A DNA stretch of 64,000 bases from Crocinitomicaceae bacterium (GTDB taxonomy: Bacteria; Bacteroidota; Bacteroidia; Flavobacteriales_D; Crocinitomicaceae): assembly GCA_016708105.1 (NCBI GenBank), contig JADJGJ010000001.1:2108001-2172000 (forward strand), read 5' to 3'. Made by a program: the position numbers and the translations under genes. The notes beneath the pieces are model-generated. The model saw only the letters and a list, made by a program, of their open reading frames with translations. It was not told where the DNA came from and ran no database searches. Shown in pieces: positions 35,108 through 44,900 of this stretch (within the stretch, counting starts at the first letter, position 1; every line of letters starts with the position of its first letter).

Positions 35108-35753
35108 TGCGATAGCGTCCCGTACCCAAACCATTTACAAAATCAGCCCATGCCGAAGGGTTGAGCAAATTATTCTGAGGTCCTTGCCCACGCGTATATA
35201 AGTTTTGGTAATACCCTTGCTGATTTGCACTATACGCCATATCTGCGTCACCGCTAATTAATGCACCAACAAAAGCCATTTCCTGAGGGGTAAGGCGTTG
35301 TCTTGCCACTTCAATGTCATCATCCGGAATGTCCATGTTCACAAAATAATCTGCAAACTGTTCTTTAGAAGGCCATGGATAAACCTCTACCGGATCTGAT
35401 GTCAGCGTATCCATTTTTAAAACCATGACCAATGAAAAATCATCCAATGTCATGGTATCTGGCACTACGTATGTTTTCTTTTTAAATCCAAGACAACTGA
35501 ATTGCAAGGTATCACCAGGATGAACAACAATAGCATAATAACCATAATAATCAGCAATGACACCGCGGTTAGTTGTGAGATCTATAACCCGAGTAAACGG
35601 CACACGGTACATGCTATCACTGATTACTACCCCGGTCATTTGGATGTACTGCACACTGTCTTTCAGCGCCGCAGCAACTTTAGTCTGACTCTTCACAGTG
35701 CCCGGAAGCAGGGAGAAAAACAAAATGATCAGATATAGAAATCGCATACGCAT
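35097..35753 (-). CDS. Exported protein with CarboxypepD_reg-like domain
   Basis: A 218-residue protein; the start at 35753 gives the signal peptide MRMRFLYLIILFFSLL, while the longer frame (to 35786) adds 11 residues before it. Residues 30-105 resemble the carboxypeptidase regulatory-like fold common in Bacteroidota: YIQMTGVVISDSMYRVPF, then GYYAIVVHPGDTLQFSCLGF. The rest (EVARQRLTPQEMAF; ending GTGRYRISP) is not recognised. It overlaps the nuclease-like gene end to end by 11 bases. Confidence 0.7.
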   Translation of the reverse strand: MRMRFLYLIILFFSLLPGTVKSQTKVAAALKDSVQYIQMTGVVISDSMYRVPFTRVIDLTTNRGVIADYYGYYAIVVHPGDTLQFSCLGFKKKTYVVPDTMTLDDFSLVMVLKMDTLTSDPVEVYPWPSKEQFADYFVNMDIPDDDIEVARQRLTPQEMAFVGALISGDADMAYSANQQGYYQNLYTRGQGPQNNLLNPSAWADFVNGLGTGRYRISP

Positions 35754-35847
35754 AAGCAAATATCCCATTAAAAGATGAACCTTCAAAGCAGTTTAACAAA
35801 AATTAGACTTGGTCACTTTTTCCATAACGTAACAAATTTGATTTTAT

Positions 35848-35855
35848 TAACTTTG
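35848..35855 (+). promoter_or_regulatory. -7 box of guaB
   Basis: TAACTTTG, 31 bp before the ATG at 35887. Confidence 0.5.
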
Positions 35856-35886
35856 CCAGAATTTATCAATGAAATAAATTCACGCT

Positions 35887-37359
35887 ATGAGCATTCCAAA
35901 TCTTGGCAACATCAAAGAAGGTTTAACTTATGATGATGTGCTACTGGTACCACGGTATTCTGAAGTACTGCCAAAAGACGTAAACCTGAAAACCAAATTC
36001 AGCCGCAATATTTCACTCAATGCACCAATTGTTTCTGCCGCCATGGATACCGTGACAGAATCACAACTGGCAATTGCACTGGCTCAGCAGGGTGGTATTG
36101 GAGTAATTCATAAAAACATGAGCATTGAAGCACAGGCAATGGAAGTGCGGAAGGTAAAAAGATCAGAGAGCGGAATGATCATTGACCCCATCACCCTGGA
36201 TGAAAGCGCTACTCTTCAAGATGCATTGAATTTAATGGCTGAATACAAAATTGGCGGCATTCCGGTTATTGATAAATCAAGAAAATTAAAAGGCATTGTC
36301 ACCAATCGTGATTTACGATTTGAAAAAAACACCAACAAATTGGTGAAAGATGTGATGACATCTGAAAATATTGTCACCGCAAGTGAAGGTACAACCTTGA
36401 TGGATGCTGAGAAAACATTACAAGAACACAAAATTGAAAAACTACCGGTAGTTGACAAAAACAATAAATTGATTGGTCTAATCACTTTCCGAGACATCAT
36501 TAAAGTAAAGGAGCATCCAAATTCATGCAAAGATTCGCTTGGACGATTGCGTGTTGCAGCTGCTGTTGGCGTCACTGACGACACCTTGCAACGTGTTGAT
36601 GCCTTAGTTGAAGCAGGTGTTGATGCCATTGTAATTGACACCGCACACGGTCACACCAAAGGGGTGGTAGATAAATTAAAACAAGTAAAACAAAAACATC
36701 CACAACTTGATGTGGTAGTTGGAAACATAGCGACTGCAGAAGCTGCAAAATATTTGGTTGATGCCGGAGCAGATGCTGTAAAAGTAGGAATTGGACCCGG
36801 ATCAATTTGCACAACACGTATCATTGCCGGCGTAGGTGTACCACAACTTTCAGCAGTAAATGATGTTGCCATGGCCATTGAAGGCAGTGGTGTACCTGTT
36901 ATTGCAGACGGAGGAATTCGCTACACCGGTGATTTTGTAAAAGCCATTGCGGCCGGTGCTGATTCAATTATGGTTGGCAGTATGTTTGCCGGTACTGAGG
37001 AGTCACCCGGTGAAACAATTATTTTTCAAGGCAGAAAATTTAAATCCTATCGCGGCATGGGATCAGTTGAAGCCATGCAGCAAGGTTCTAAAGACCGTTA
37101 TTTTCAATCAGCTGAAGATGATGCTAAAAAATTAGTACCGGAAGGAATTTCAGGTCGCGTACCTTTCAAAGGAAGTTTGTCTGAAGTTGTTCATCAAATC
37201 ACGGGCGGTTTGCGTGCCGGTATGGGATACTGCGGGGCAAAAGATATTAATAACTTAAAAGGCGCACCGTTTATTAGAATATCTGCAGCCGGCGTGCAAG
37301 AAAGTCATCCACATGATGTAACGATCACACGTGAGGCACCCAACTATAGCATCAAGTAA
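35887..37359 (+). CDS. guaB: IMP dehydrogenase
   Basis: A 490-residue enzyme oxidising IMP to XMP with NAD in guanine nucleotide synthesis. The barrel starts EGLTYDDVLLVPRYSEVLP; two CBS domains occupy about residues 95-210 (EYKIGGIPVIDKSRK, HKIEKLPVVDKNNK). The catalytic loop GPGSICTTR has Cys308, and the later flap GMGSVEAM is present. The CBS pair is the usual site for ATP/GTP regulation. The gene stands alone with its own promoter. Confidence 0.97.
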   Translation: MSIPNLGNIKEGLTYDDVLLVPRYSEVLPKDVNLKTKFSRNISLNAPIVSAAMDTVTESQLAIALAQQGGIGVIHKNMSIEAQAMEVRKVKRSESGMIIDPITLDESATLQDALNLMAEYKIGGIPVIDKSRKLKGIVTNRDLRFEKNTNKLVKDVMTSENIVTASEGTTLMDAEKTLQEHKIEKLPVVDKNNKLIGLITFRDIIKVKEHPNSCKDSLGRLRVAAAVGVTDDTLQRVDALVEAGVDAIVIDTAHGHTKGVVDKLKQVKQKHPQLDVVVGNIATAEAAKYLVDAGADAVKVGIGPGSICTTRIIAGVGVPQLSAVNDVAMAIEGSGVPVIADGGIRYTGDFVKAIAAGADSIMVGSMFAGTEESPGETIIFQGRKFKSYRGMGSVEAMQQGSKDRYFQSAEDDAKKLVPEGISGRVPFKGSLSEVVHQITGGLRAGMGYCGAKDINNLKGAPFIRISAAGVQESHPHDVTITREAPNYSIK

Positions 37360-37377
37360 TATCGTAATCAACATTGT

Positions 37378-37385
37378 ATCTTTGT
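37378..37385 (+). promoter_or_regulatory. -7 box before the parvulin gene
   Basis: TATCTTTG, 32 bp before the ATG at 37418. Confidence 0.45.
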
Positions 37386-37417
37386 AAAATAAAACACCTT
37401 ACTTCTATCTTTAATCT

Positions 37418-39460
37418 ATGAAACTAAATCTGAAATTAACAATGCTTGCATGGTGCGCAGCCATGTTCACCTTTGCGCAAGATCAGGCCAAAGATCCTGT
37501 CATTATGACTATTGATGGAAACCCTGTTTATCAATCAGAGTTCATCTACATTTACACAAAAAATAATCCGTGCGTATCCTACGCGAAAGAAGATTTGGAT
37601 GAGTATATTGATTTATTTATCAATTATAAACTTAAAGTCAAAGAGGCAGAAAGATTAGGATATGACACCATTCCAAAATTAGTTGCTGAATTAAAACAGT
37701 ATCGTCAGCAGCTCAGCTTGCCTTACATGATAGACAAAGAAAAAAACGAATCTCTTATTAAAGAGGCTTATGATCGCACCGTTACTGAAGTGCGTGCAAG
37801 TCATATCATGGTACGTTTGAAACCTGACGCTACTCCTGCTGATACATTGGCCGCTTATGAAAAAATCATGCTGTTCAGAAACCGCGTGATGGGTGGTGAA
37901 GATTTTACCGGTGTAGCAAAATCATCTTCAGAAGATCCTTCAGCGCAATATAATGGTGGAGATCTGGGATATTTCAGCGCTTTATATATGGTGTATCCGT
38001 TTGAAGATGCCGCTTATAAAATGAATGTCGGTGACGTATCAATGCCCGTGCGCACTGCATTTGGTTATCATATTATCAAGTTAACTGACAAGAGACCTGC
38101 CAAAGGTAAAATGAGTGTTGCCCACATCATGATCATGACAGACAAAAACATGAATGCCGATCAGTTGTCAACAGCAGAACAAAAAATTAAAGACATCTAT
38201 ACCAGATTACAAAATGGAGAATCATTTGAAGATCTTGCCATGAAATATTCTGAAGATATGTCTTCAAACAGCAAAGGCGGAAAACTGCCTGAGTTTGGAC
38301 CAGGAACAAAACAACGCATGGTACCCCAATTTGAAGAGGCTGCTTATGCCATTACTGAAGACGGAAAATATTCTGAACCGTTCAAAACGCAATACGGATG
38401 GCATATTGTAAAAAGAATTTCTCTAACTCCAATTGGAACTTATGAAGAAATGTATCGTGAATTGAAACTAAAAGTTGAGCGTGATATGCGTGCTGAAACA
38501 ACTAGAGAATCATTCATTGCTTCTCTCAAAGATCAGTACGGATTTTCTGACGGAAGCGGAAAATTGTTACCTATTTTCTACAATACCATCGGTGATGAAA
38601 TCTTTGCAGGAAAATTTAAAGGACTGACAGATCACGCTAATCACCATGAAATTCTGTTCACTTTTGCTGACAAAAAATATACTGTTGAAGATTTTGAACA
38701 ATACCTCATTAAAACCCAGACACCAGGGCGGGCTGAGAACATGGAATTATTCATCAGAAAAAAATATGATGCGTTTGTGAAACAAGAATTGATGGCTTAT
38801 GAAGATTCAATGCTGGAATCAAAATATCCTGAATTCAAATCACTCATGCAGGAATACCGCGACGGAATTTTAGTTTTTGATGTAATGCAAAATGAAATAT
38901 GGAATAAAGCTTCAAAAGATACAGCTGGCATTAGAGTATACTATGAATCACACCGGGGTGAATTTGTTTTTCCGGTAAGATATAAAGGCGAGTTGTACAA
39001 ATGCGTTGACCGTGAAACAGCTGAAAAAGTGATTGCCTATATTCAGTCAGACACCATGGATTATTCAAAAATTCAAATGGCAATAAACACAAGTTCTGAA
39101 TTAACCCTCATGATTAAACGCACCACATTCAATTCAGAAACTACTGAAGCTTTCCGTATTGAGAAAAAACAAAAAGCAGAAAGTTCTGATGCAGACCCTT
39201 GCAAAGAACCAAAAGCGGCGAAACCACCTAAATATCGTAAATTCAAGACCGGCTTGAATAAAATGTTTGAATACCGTGGAGAATACTATGTTTTCTTTGT
39301 TGAAGAAGTAATGCCTCCGCGTGAACGTGATTATTCTGAAGCAAAAGGATTAGTGACAGCCGCATACCAAAACCAGATGGAAGAAGACTGGTTAAAATCA
39401 TTAAGAGAGAGATACGCCGTGGTTGTGAACTACGATGTTCTCTATGGTTTAGGAAATTAG
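37418..39460 (+). CDS. Periplasmic peptidyl-prolyl isomerase with two parvulin domains
   Basis: A 680-residue exported protein (signal peptide 1-20). A SurA-like N-terminal part holds YIDLFINYKLKVKEAERLG. Two parvulin (PpiC) domains follow at about 125-230 and 235-335: each begins VRASHIMVRL / SVAHIMIM and contains the G-G-D/K-L loop (NGGDLGYFS; KGGKLPEFG) and a final GYHIIKLTDKR / GWHIVKRISL. The remaining 340 residues form a further helical chaperone region not seen in E. coli SurA. It likely folds outer-membrane proteins. First of three related genes. Confidence 0.87.
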   Translation: MKLNLKLTMLAWCAAMFTFAQDQAKDPVIMTIDGNPVYQSEFIYIYTKNNPCVSYAKEDLDEYIDLFINYKLKVKEAERLGYDTIPKLVAELKQYRQQLSLPYMIDKEKNESLIKEAYDRTVTEVRASHIMVRLKPDATPADTLAAYEKIMLFRNRVMGGEDFTGVAKSSSEDPSAQYNGGDLGYFSALYMVYPFEDAAYKMNVGDVSMPVRTAFGYHIIKLTDKRPAKGKMSVAHIMIMTDKNMNADQLSTAEQKIKDIYTRLQNGESFEDLAMKYSEDMSSNSKGGKLPEFGPGTKQRMVPQFEEAAYAITEDGKYSEPFKTQYGWHIVKRISLTPIGTYEEMYRELKLKVERDMRAETTRESFIASLKDQYGFSDGSGKLLPIFYNTIGDEIFAGKFKGLTDHANHHEILFTFADKKYTVEDFEQYLIKTQTPGRAENMELFIRKKYDAFVKQELMAYEDSMLESKYPEFKSLMQEYRDGILVFDVMQNEIWNKASKDTAGIRVYYESHRGEFVFPVRYKGELYKCVDRETAEKVIAYIQSDTMDYSKIQMAINTSSELTLMIKRTTFNSETTEAFRIEKKQKAESSDADPCKEPKAAKPPKYRKFKTGLNKMFEYRGEYYVFFVEEVMPPRERDYSEAKGLVTAAYQNQMEEDWLKSLRERYAVVVNYDVLYGLGN

Positions 39461-39484
39461 GCTGATTAAGAATTGTTAAATAAG

Positions 39485-39516
39485 AGGCTGTATCACTTAG
39501 GTACAGCCTTTTTTAT
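39485..39516 (+). terminator. Terminator between the first two chaperone genes
   Basis: AGGCTGTA (39485-39492) pairs with TACAGCCT (39502-39509), nine-base loop, T6. It separates the large parvulin gene from the next promoter. Confidence 0.75.
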
Positions 39517-39519
39517 TTC

Positions 39520-39527
39520 TAAATTTG
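39520..39527 (+). promoter_or_regulatory. -7 box before the 39539 lipoprotein gene
   Basis: TAAATTTG lies right behind the terminator and 5-11 bp before two possible ATG codons (39533, 39539). It suggests a very short or absent leader. Confidence 0.45.
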
Positions 39528-39538
39528 CCCGTATGACC

Positions 39539-40378
39539 ATGCGTTATCTGGTGTTTGTTGTTTTAGTGATCAATCTCTTATCCTGTTCTGGTGACGGAGA
39601 TAAAGGTAAACTGCTTGCCGTAGTTGGTGATGAAGAGTTGTACCAGGCTGATTTAAATCACCTGTTCACCCGCAGCAGATACTCTTATGACGACAGCATA
39701 GCTCTAGTTAAAACATACACTCAAAACTGGGTTGAAGAACAAATTCTTGTTCAGCAAGCAGAAGAAACAGAAGAAATTGATCAGGATATCATTGATGTTC
39801 GTGTTAAAAATTTCAGAAATGATTTGTTGATCCACGAATTAGAAAATCAGTTATTGTCTGAGCGCCTTGACACCCATGTCACCAGTGAAGAGATTCAGAC
39901 ATACTACCTCAACAATCAAAAAGAATTTCAATTGAATGATTATCTGGTAAAAGTACTTTACCTCAAAGTAACACCTGATGCTCCGGATCTTGAAAAAGTT
40001 GGTCAGTGGTACAAACTGGCTAAACCAGCCGACATTGACGAAATATCAGCCTACGCCAAAGTATATGCTTCTAATTTTTATTATGATATCAATAATTGGA
40101 TTTACTTTGATGACTTACTTAAAGAAGTTCCGCTTCAAGACATTAATAAGGACAAGTTTATACTGAAACGCTCAAAAATACGTTTTGAAGAAGGCGGTTA
40201 TTATTATTTTCTCAATATCATTGATTACAAATTGAAAAACAGTATTTCACCTTTGAGCTTTGAACGAGAAAATATCAAAGAGCGAATCATGAATATCCGC
40301 GTAAGAGATTTACGTGAAGAAATTAAAACAGAAATTATCAATCAGGCTTATGCTGAAAATAAAGTACAAATTTATTAG
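39539..40378 (+). CDS. SurA-related lipoprotein with degenerate parvulin region
   Basis: A 279-residue lipoprotein, MRYLVFVVLVINLLSCSGDG with the lipobox at LLSC. The N-terminal helical part (YTQNWVEEQILVQQAEE) resembles SurA/PpiD chaperone arms. Where a parvulin domain should be (VTSEEIQTYYLNNQKEFQLNDY onward), the GGDLG loop is missing, so isomerase activity is unlikely. It sits between two parvulin proteins and overlaps the next gene by 29 bases, so it is probably a partner chaperone. Start could also be the ATG at 39533. Confidence 0.72.
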   Translation: MRYLVFVVLVINLLSCSGDGDKGKLLAVVGDEELYQADLNHLFTRSRYSYDDSIALVKTYTQNWVEEQILVQQAEETEEIDQDIIDVRVKNFRNDLLIHELENQLLSERLDTHVTSEEIQTYYLNNQKEFQLNDYLVKVLYLKVTPDAPDLEKVGQWYKLAKPADIDEISAYAKVYASNFYYDINNWIYFDDLLKEVPLQDINKDKFILKRSKIRFEEGGYYYFLNIIDYKLKNSISPLSFERENIKERIMNIRVRDLREEIKTEIINQAYAENKVQIY

Positions 40379-41753
40379 TGTTCTCACCCTTGTTGTGAGT
40401 TTAATATCAATGCAAGAAACGGCCAATGCACAGCCTGTTGGCACAAAAGTGATTGACAGAATCATTGCACAAATCGGTGATGAAATTATTTTGCTTTCAG
40501 ATATACAAAATCGCCGGCTTGAACTAATACAAGAAGGTCAGACACCTGACATAGCAGCTGACTGTATGATTTTGGAAGAAATGTTATTTGAAAAACTTCT
40601 CGTAAATCAAGCCATGGTTGACAGTGTTGAAATTTCTGATGATATGGTAAATTATGAAATGGAAAACAGACTGAGATATATTGCTCAACAAATTGGAAGT
40701 ATTGAAGAACTGGAGAAATTCTATGGCAAATCAGTTGCACAAATCAAAGCAGAATTTTTTACCATAATTAAAAAGAGAATGCTTGCAGAAAGACAACGAG
40801 AGATTATCACAGAAAATGTCACAGTTACGCCAAATGAAGTAAAAGAGTTTTATAACAGTTTACCAAAAGATAGTTTACCGTATATCAACGCAAAAATTTC
40901 AGTTGCGCAAATTGTTCTTTATCCAAAGATTACTGACGAAGACAAAGAAAAAAGCAAAAAAAATCTGGAGCAGCGCCGCACCCAAATTATTAATGGAGAC
41001 CGCAGCTTTGAAGGTGTTGCAACGCTAGAGTCAAAAGACCCCGGAAGCAGAATGAATGGAGGAGATCTTGGATGGAATTCAAGAGGAACCATGGTACCTG
41101 AATTTGAAGCAGAACTTTTCAAATTAGAACCCGGAGGAATCAGTCCGGTGTTTGAAACACAATTTGGCTACCACATTGTACAACTCATTGAAAGAAAAGG
41201 AGACAATTATCATTGCAGACATATTTTATTTATGCCTGAAATAAGTGATAAAGCCTTGATGAAAGCAGCAAATACAATGGATAGTTTATATCAGCAAATT
41301 AAAAAAGGAACCATCTCTTTTGAAGATGCAGCAATCAGATTCAGTGATGATGAAAACTCTAAACAAAACGGTGGACGCATTGTAAACCCATATACCGGTG
41401 ACTATTATTGGGACATTCAAAACATCAACGAAATTGATCCACAAATGTATCGTATCATCGGTAGTTTGAAAGAAGGTGATTTCTCATCGCCATCGCTATA
41501 TGATAATTACATGGAACAAAAGCAAGGCATACGCATGGTGAAATTACTAGAGCGCACTAAACCCCACCTTGCAAATTTAAAAGATGATTATCAGCTAATT
41601 CAGATGGCTGCACTCAACGAGAAAAAACAAGCTGTAATTGACAAATGGATCAATGATAAAATTTCTTCTGCTTTCATACGCATCTTTGATCAAGAATATA
41701 TCAATCAATGTACCTACAGATATAACTGGACAGGAACTGCGGTTAGTCAATAG
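40350..41753 (+). CDS. SurA-like peptidyl-prolyl isomerase with two parvulin domains
   Basis: A 467-residue periplasmic protein; the start at 40350 gives a signal peptide ending TANAQ. The N-terminal domain (VIDRIIAQIGDEIILLSDIQNRR) is the SurA hallmark. Parvulin domain 1 lies at about 170-290 (SVAQIVLYPKI, MNGGDLGWNSRG, GYHIVQLIERK) and domain 2 at about 295-400 (NYHCRHILFMPE, KQNGGRIVNPYTG). SurA guides beta-barrel precursors to the outer membrane. It overlaps the upstream lipoprotein gene by 29 bases, implying coupled expression. Confidence 0.88.
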   Translation: MLKIKYKFISVLTLVVSLISMQETANAQPVGTKVIDRIIAQIGDEIILLSDIQNRRLELIQEGQTPDIAADCMILEEMLFEKLLVNQAMVDSVEISDDMVNYEMENRLRYIAQQIGSIEELEKFYGKSVAQIKAEFFTIIKKRMLAERQREIITENVTVTPNEVKEFYNSLPKDSLPYINAKISVAQIVLYPKITDEDKEKSKKNLEQRRTQIINGDRSFEGVATLESKDPGSRMNGGDLGWNSRGTMVPEFEAELFKLEPGGISPVFETQFGYHIVQLIERKGDNYHCRHILFMPEISDKALMKAANTMDSLYQQIKKGTISFEDAAIRFSDDENSKQNGGRIVNPYTGDYYWDIQNINEIDPQMYRIIGSLKEGDFSSPSLYDNYMEQKQGIRMVKLLERTKPHLANLKDDYQLIQMAALNEKKQAVIDKWINDKISSAFIRIFDQEYINQCTYRYNWTGTAVSQ

Positions 41754-41756
41754 GCG

Positions 41757-41812
41757 TTAGGGATTAGGACTTAGGGATTAGGACTTAGGGATTAGGGATT
41801 AGGACTTAGGGG
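41757..41812 (+). repeat. G-rich tandem repeat of TTAGGGA/TTAGGAC units
   Basis: Two exact 14-bp units (TTAGGGATTAGGAC), then a 21-bp variant with an extra TTAGGGA, then TTAGGGG. It lies 4 bp after the SurA-like stop. It resembles telomere-type repeats and could fold as a G-quadruplex. Confidence 0.8.
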
Positions 41813-41900
41813 AGAGCTAAAAAATACTCGTGAACTGCGCTTGCGGAGAGATTTGTGATTGCAACCCGATACACTCATTATTCAATTGCTTACGCTGAGC

Positions 41901-44900
41901 TTATTCTAACTTACATTCAAAAATACGCATGGCATCCACCTTGCGAATAAATTCTTGATCAGGCATTATTTTTAGAGAGCGCGAAGGCATACGCAGCGTT
42001 GTATTTGTTTTGTGATCTTTTACCAAAAATTTTACCTGACACGTTCCATGATGTGCCAACATAATTGCGTAGAGATCATCAATACCCTGATCAGTGATAT
42101 CTGCGTATTCAGCCGAAAGCACCAAGGCACGTGTACGTTTTTCACGTATCTCTGCAAGCAATTCAATAGAATTAATTTTAAACTCTAAGCCATCACCAAA
42201 TTTACGAGGTTGAACTTTTCCCGTTATAAAAACAAAATTTCCGGTACTCAAATGATGCCTGAATTTCATGTAAGAATCACTGAACACAAAAAGTTTGCAT
42301 GTATCACTGTAATCTTCAATATCAAATGATCCAAAGGGAGCGCCATTTTTTGTATTGCGATGTTGAGCATCAGTGATAATACCTGCCACGCGGAATTCTT
42401 GTCCAACAAATTCATCCAGTTTATTCAAATCACCAATACTGCCTTTGCAAAAGCTATTCATTTCTAACCGATAATCATCTAACGGATGCCCTGAAATATA
42501 AATACCTACCACTTCTTTTTCTTTGTTCAACCGAGTCAATGTTGGCCACTCCTCTACCCTTGGAGGCTCAGGCACCGGCGTTTCAACAACGGATGATCCT
42601 CCAAAAAGTGATACCTGACTTGCATCCTGACCTTCTTGCACGCGTGAGCCAAAACGCAAAACACTTTCTAAAAATATTTTGTCATTTTGGTCTGCAGCAA
42701 AATATTGCGCACGATTAATATTCCCAAAAGAATCAAACGCCCCGGCAAGTGCCAAACTCTCAAAAACTCGTTTATTACAATTTCGCAAATTAACGCGTGA
42801 AGCAAAATCAAACACTGATTTGAATTCTCCATCTTTACGCGCATTGATAATATCTTCAACCGGTTTTGAGCCCACACCTTTGATAGCACCTAATCCAAAA
42901 CGAATTGCGCCCACTTTGTTTACTGTAAATTTGTATTGAGATTCATTCACATCAGGTCCTAATACCGGAATTTGTGCCCGGCGACATTCTTCCATAAAAA
43001 ATGAAACCGTTTTGATATCATTCATATTATTACTCAAAACCGAAGCCATGTATTCAGCTGGATAATGAGCTTTGAGGTAAGCCGTCTGATATGCTATCCA
43101 TGCATAGCAGGTTGAGTGAGATTTATTAAACGCATAGGAAGCAAATGCTTCCCAGTCTGTCCACATTTTTTCCAACACTTTTCTTTCATGTCCTTTGGAT
43201 GCGCCTTGATCTAAAAATTTTGGTTTCATTTTAGCCAGCGTATCAAAACTCTTTTTACCCATTGCTTTTCTCAAAGTATCCGCTTCACCTTTTGAGAAAC
43301 CTGCAATACTTTGTGAAAGTAACATCACCTGCTCTTGATATACAGTAATTCCATACGTCTCTTCAAGATATTCACGACATGCGTCCAAGTCATAAACAAT
43401 CGGTTCGGTTCCATGTTTTCTTCTGATAAAAGAAGGAATGTACTCCAGCGGTCCGGGACGATACAGTGCATTCATTGCAATCAAATCAGCAAATACAGTT
43501 GGCTTTAATTCACGCAGATATTTTTGCATTCCGGGTGACTCATACTGGAAAATACCAACCGTTTCACCGCGTTGAAAAAGTTCGTACGTTTTTTCATCAT
43601 CAATAGGAAAATGATCAGGATCCAAATCAACTCCATGTCTCTCTTTAACTAAAATCACTGCATCTTTAATGAGTGTCAATGTTTTTAATCCAAGAAAGTC
43701 CATCTTCAACAGGCCTGCCTCTTCTGCAACCGAGTTGTCAAACTGCGTGCAGTACATGTCAGAATCTTTAGCCAGAGCAACCGGAACATAATTGGTAATA
43801 TCACCCGGTGTAATAATGACACCACAAGCATGAATACCGGTATTGCGCATTGAACCTTCAAGCAGAACAGCTTGATTAATTACTTCTCCTTTTAAATCTT
43901 TTGCTTTAGCAAGTTCACGAAATTCAAGTGCCCGTTTAATATCATCCTGATTATTTTTTAATTTTTCAGATAATTCTACAGGCTCTAAATACAAGAGTTG
44001 TTGAAGAGAAACATCAGGAACCAATTTAGCTAAACGATCAGCCTCATGCAAGGGTAAATCAAGAACCCGAGCCGTATCACGAATAGAAGATTTGGCTGCC
44101 ATGGTACCATAAGTTATGATTTGCGCCACCTGATTTGCACCATATTTTTGAATCACCCAATCAATTACTTTTTGTCTTCCTTCATCATCAAAGTCAATAT
44201 CAATATCGGGCATTGAAATACGCTCAGGATTGAGGAAACGCTCAAAGAGCAAATCGTATTTGATGGGATCTACATTGGTTATTCCAATGCAATATGCAAC
44301 AGCAGAACCGGCAGCTGAACCCCTACCCGGCCCAACAGCAACACCCATGTCTCGCGCAGCCTGACAAAAATCTTGAACAATCAAAAAGTAACCGGGATAT
44401 CCGGTGTTGGCAATCGTCAATAATTCAAAATCCAATCGTTCACGCAATTCATCTGTAATCTCACCATATCTTTTTTGCGCACCCACGTAAGTAAGATGGC
44501 GCAGATAATTATTCTCACCTCTTTTGCCGCCATCTTCAACATCAGCTGCATCTTTAAATTCATCCGGAATATCAAAAGCAGGCAACAAGGTTTTGCGCGC
44601 AAGGGTATAGGCTTCACATTTATTTATAATTTCATTGGTATTCTCAATTGCTTCAGGCAAATCAGTGAATATTTTTTTCATCTCGTCAGGTGATTTGAAA
44701 TAATATTCGTTATTCTTCAAACCAAAACGATAACCTCTTCCTGCGCCAACCGGAGTTGATTTTAATTCGCCATCTTTAATACACAACAAAATATCATGCG
44801 CATTCGCATCTTTTTTGTCTATATAATAATTGGCATTGGCCGCAACAATTTTTACCTGATGCTTTTCACTAAATTTCAATAAAGTTTCATTCACTCTTCT

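Noticed and set aside
41757..41812. Possible CRISPR array
   Set aside because: The units are adjacent 7/14-mers without spacers, and no cas gene is in the window.
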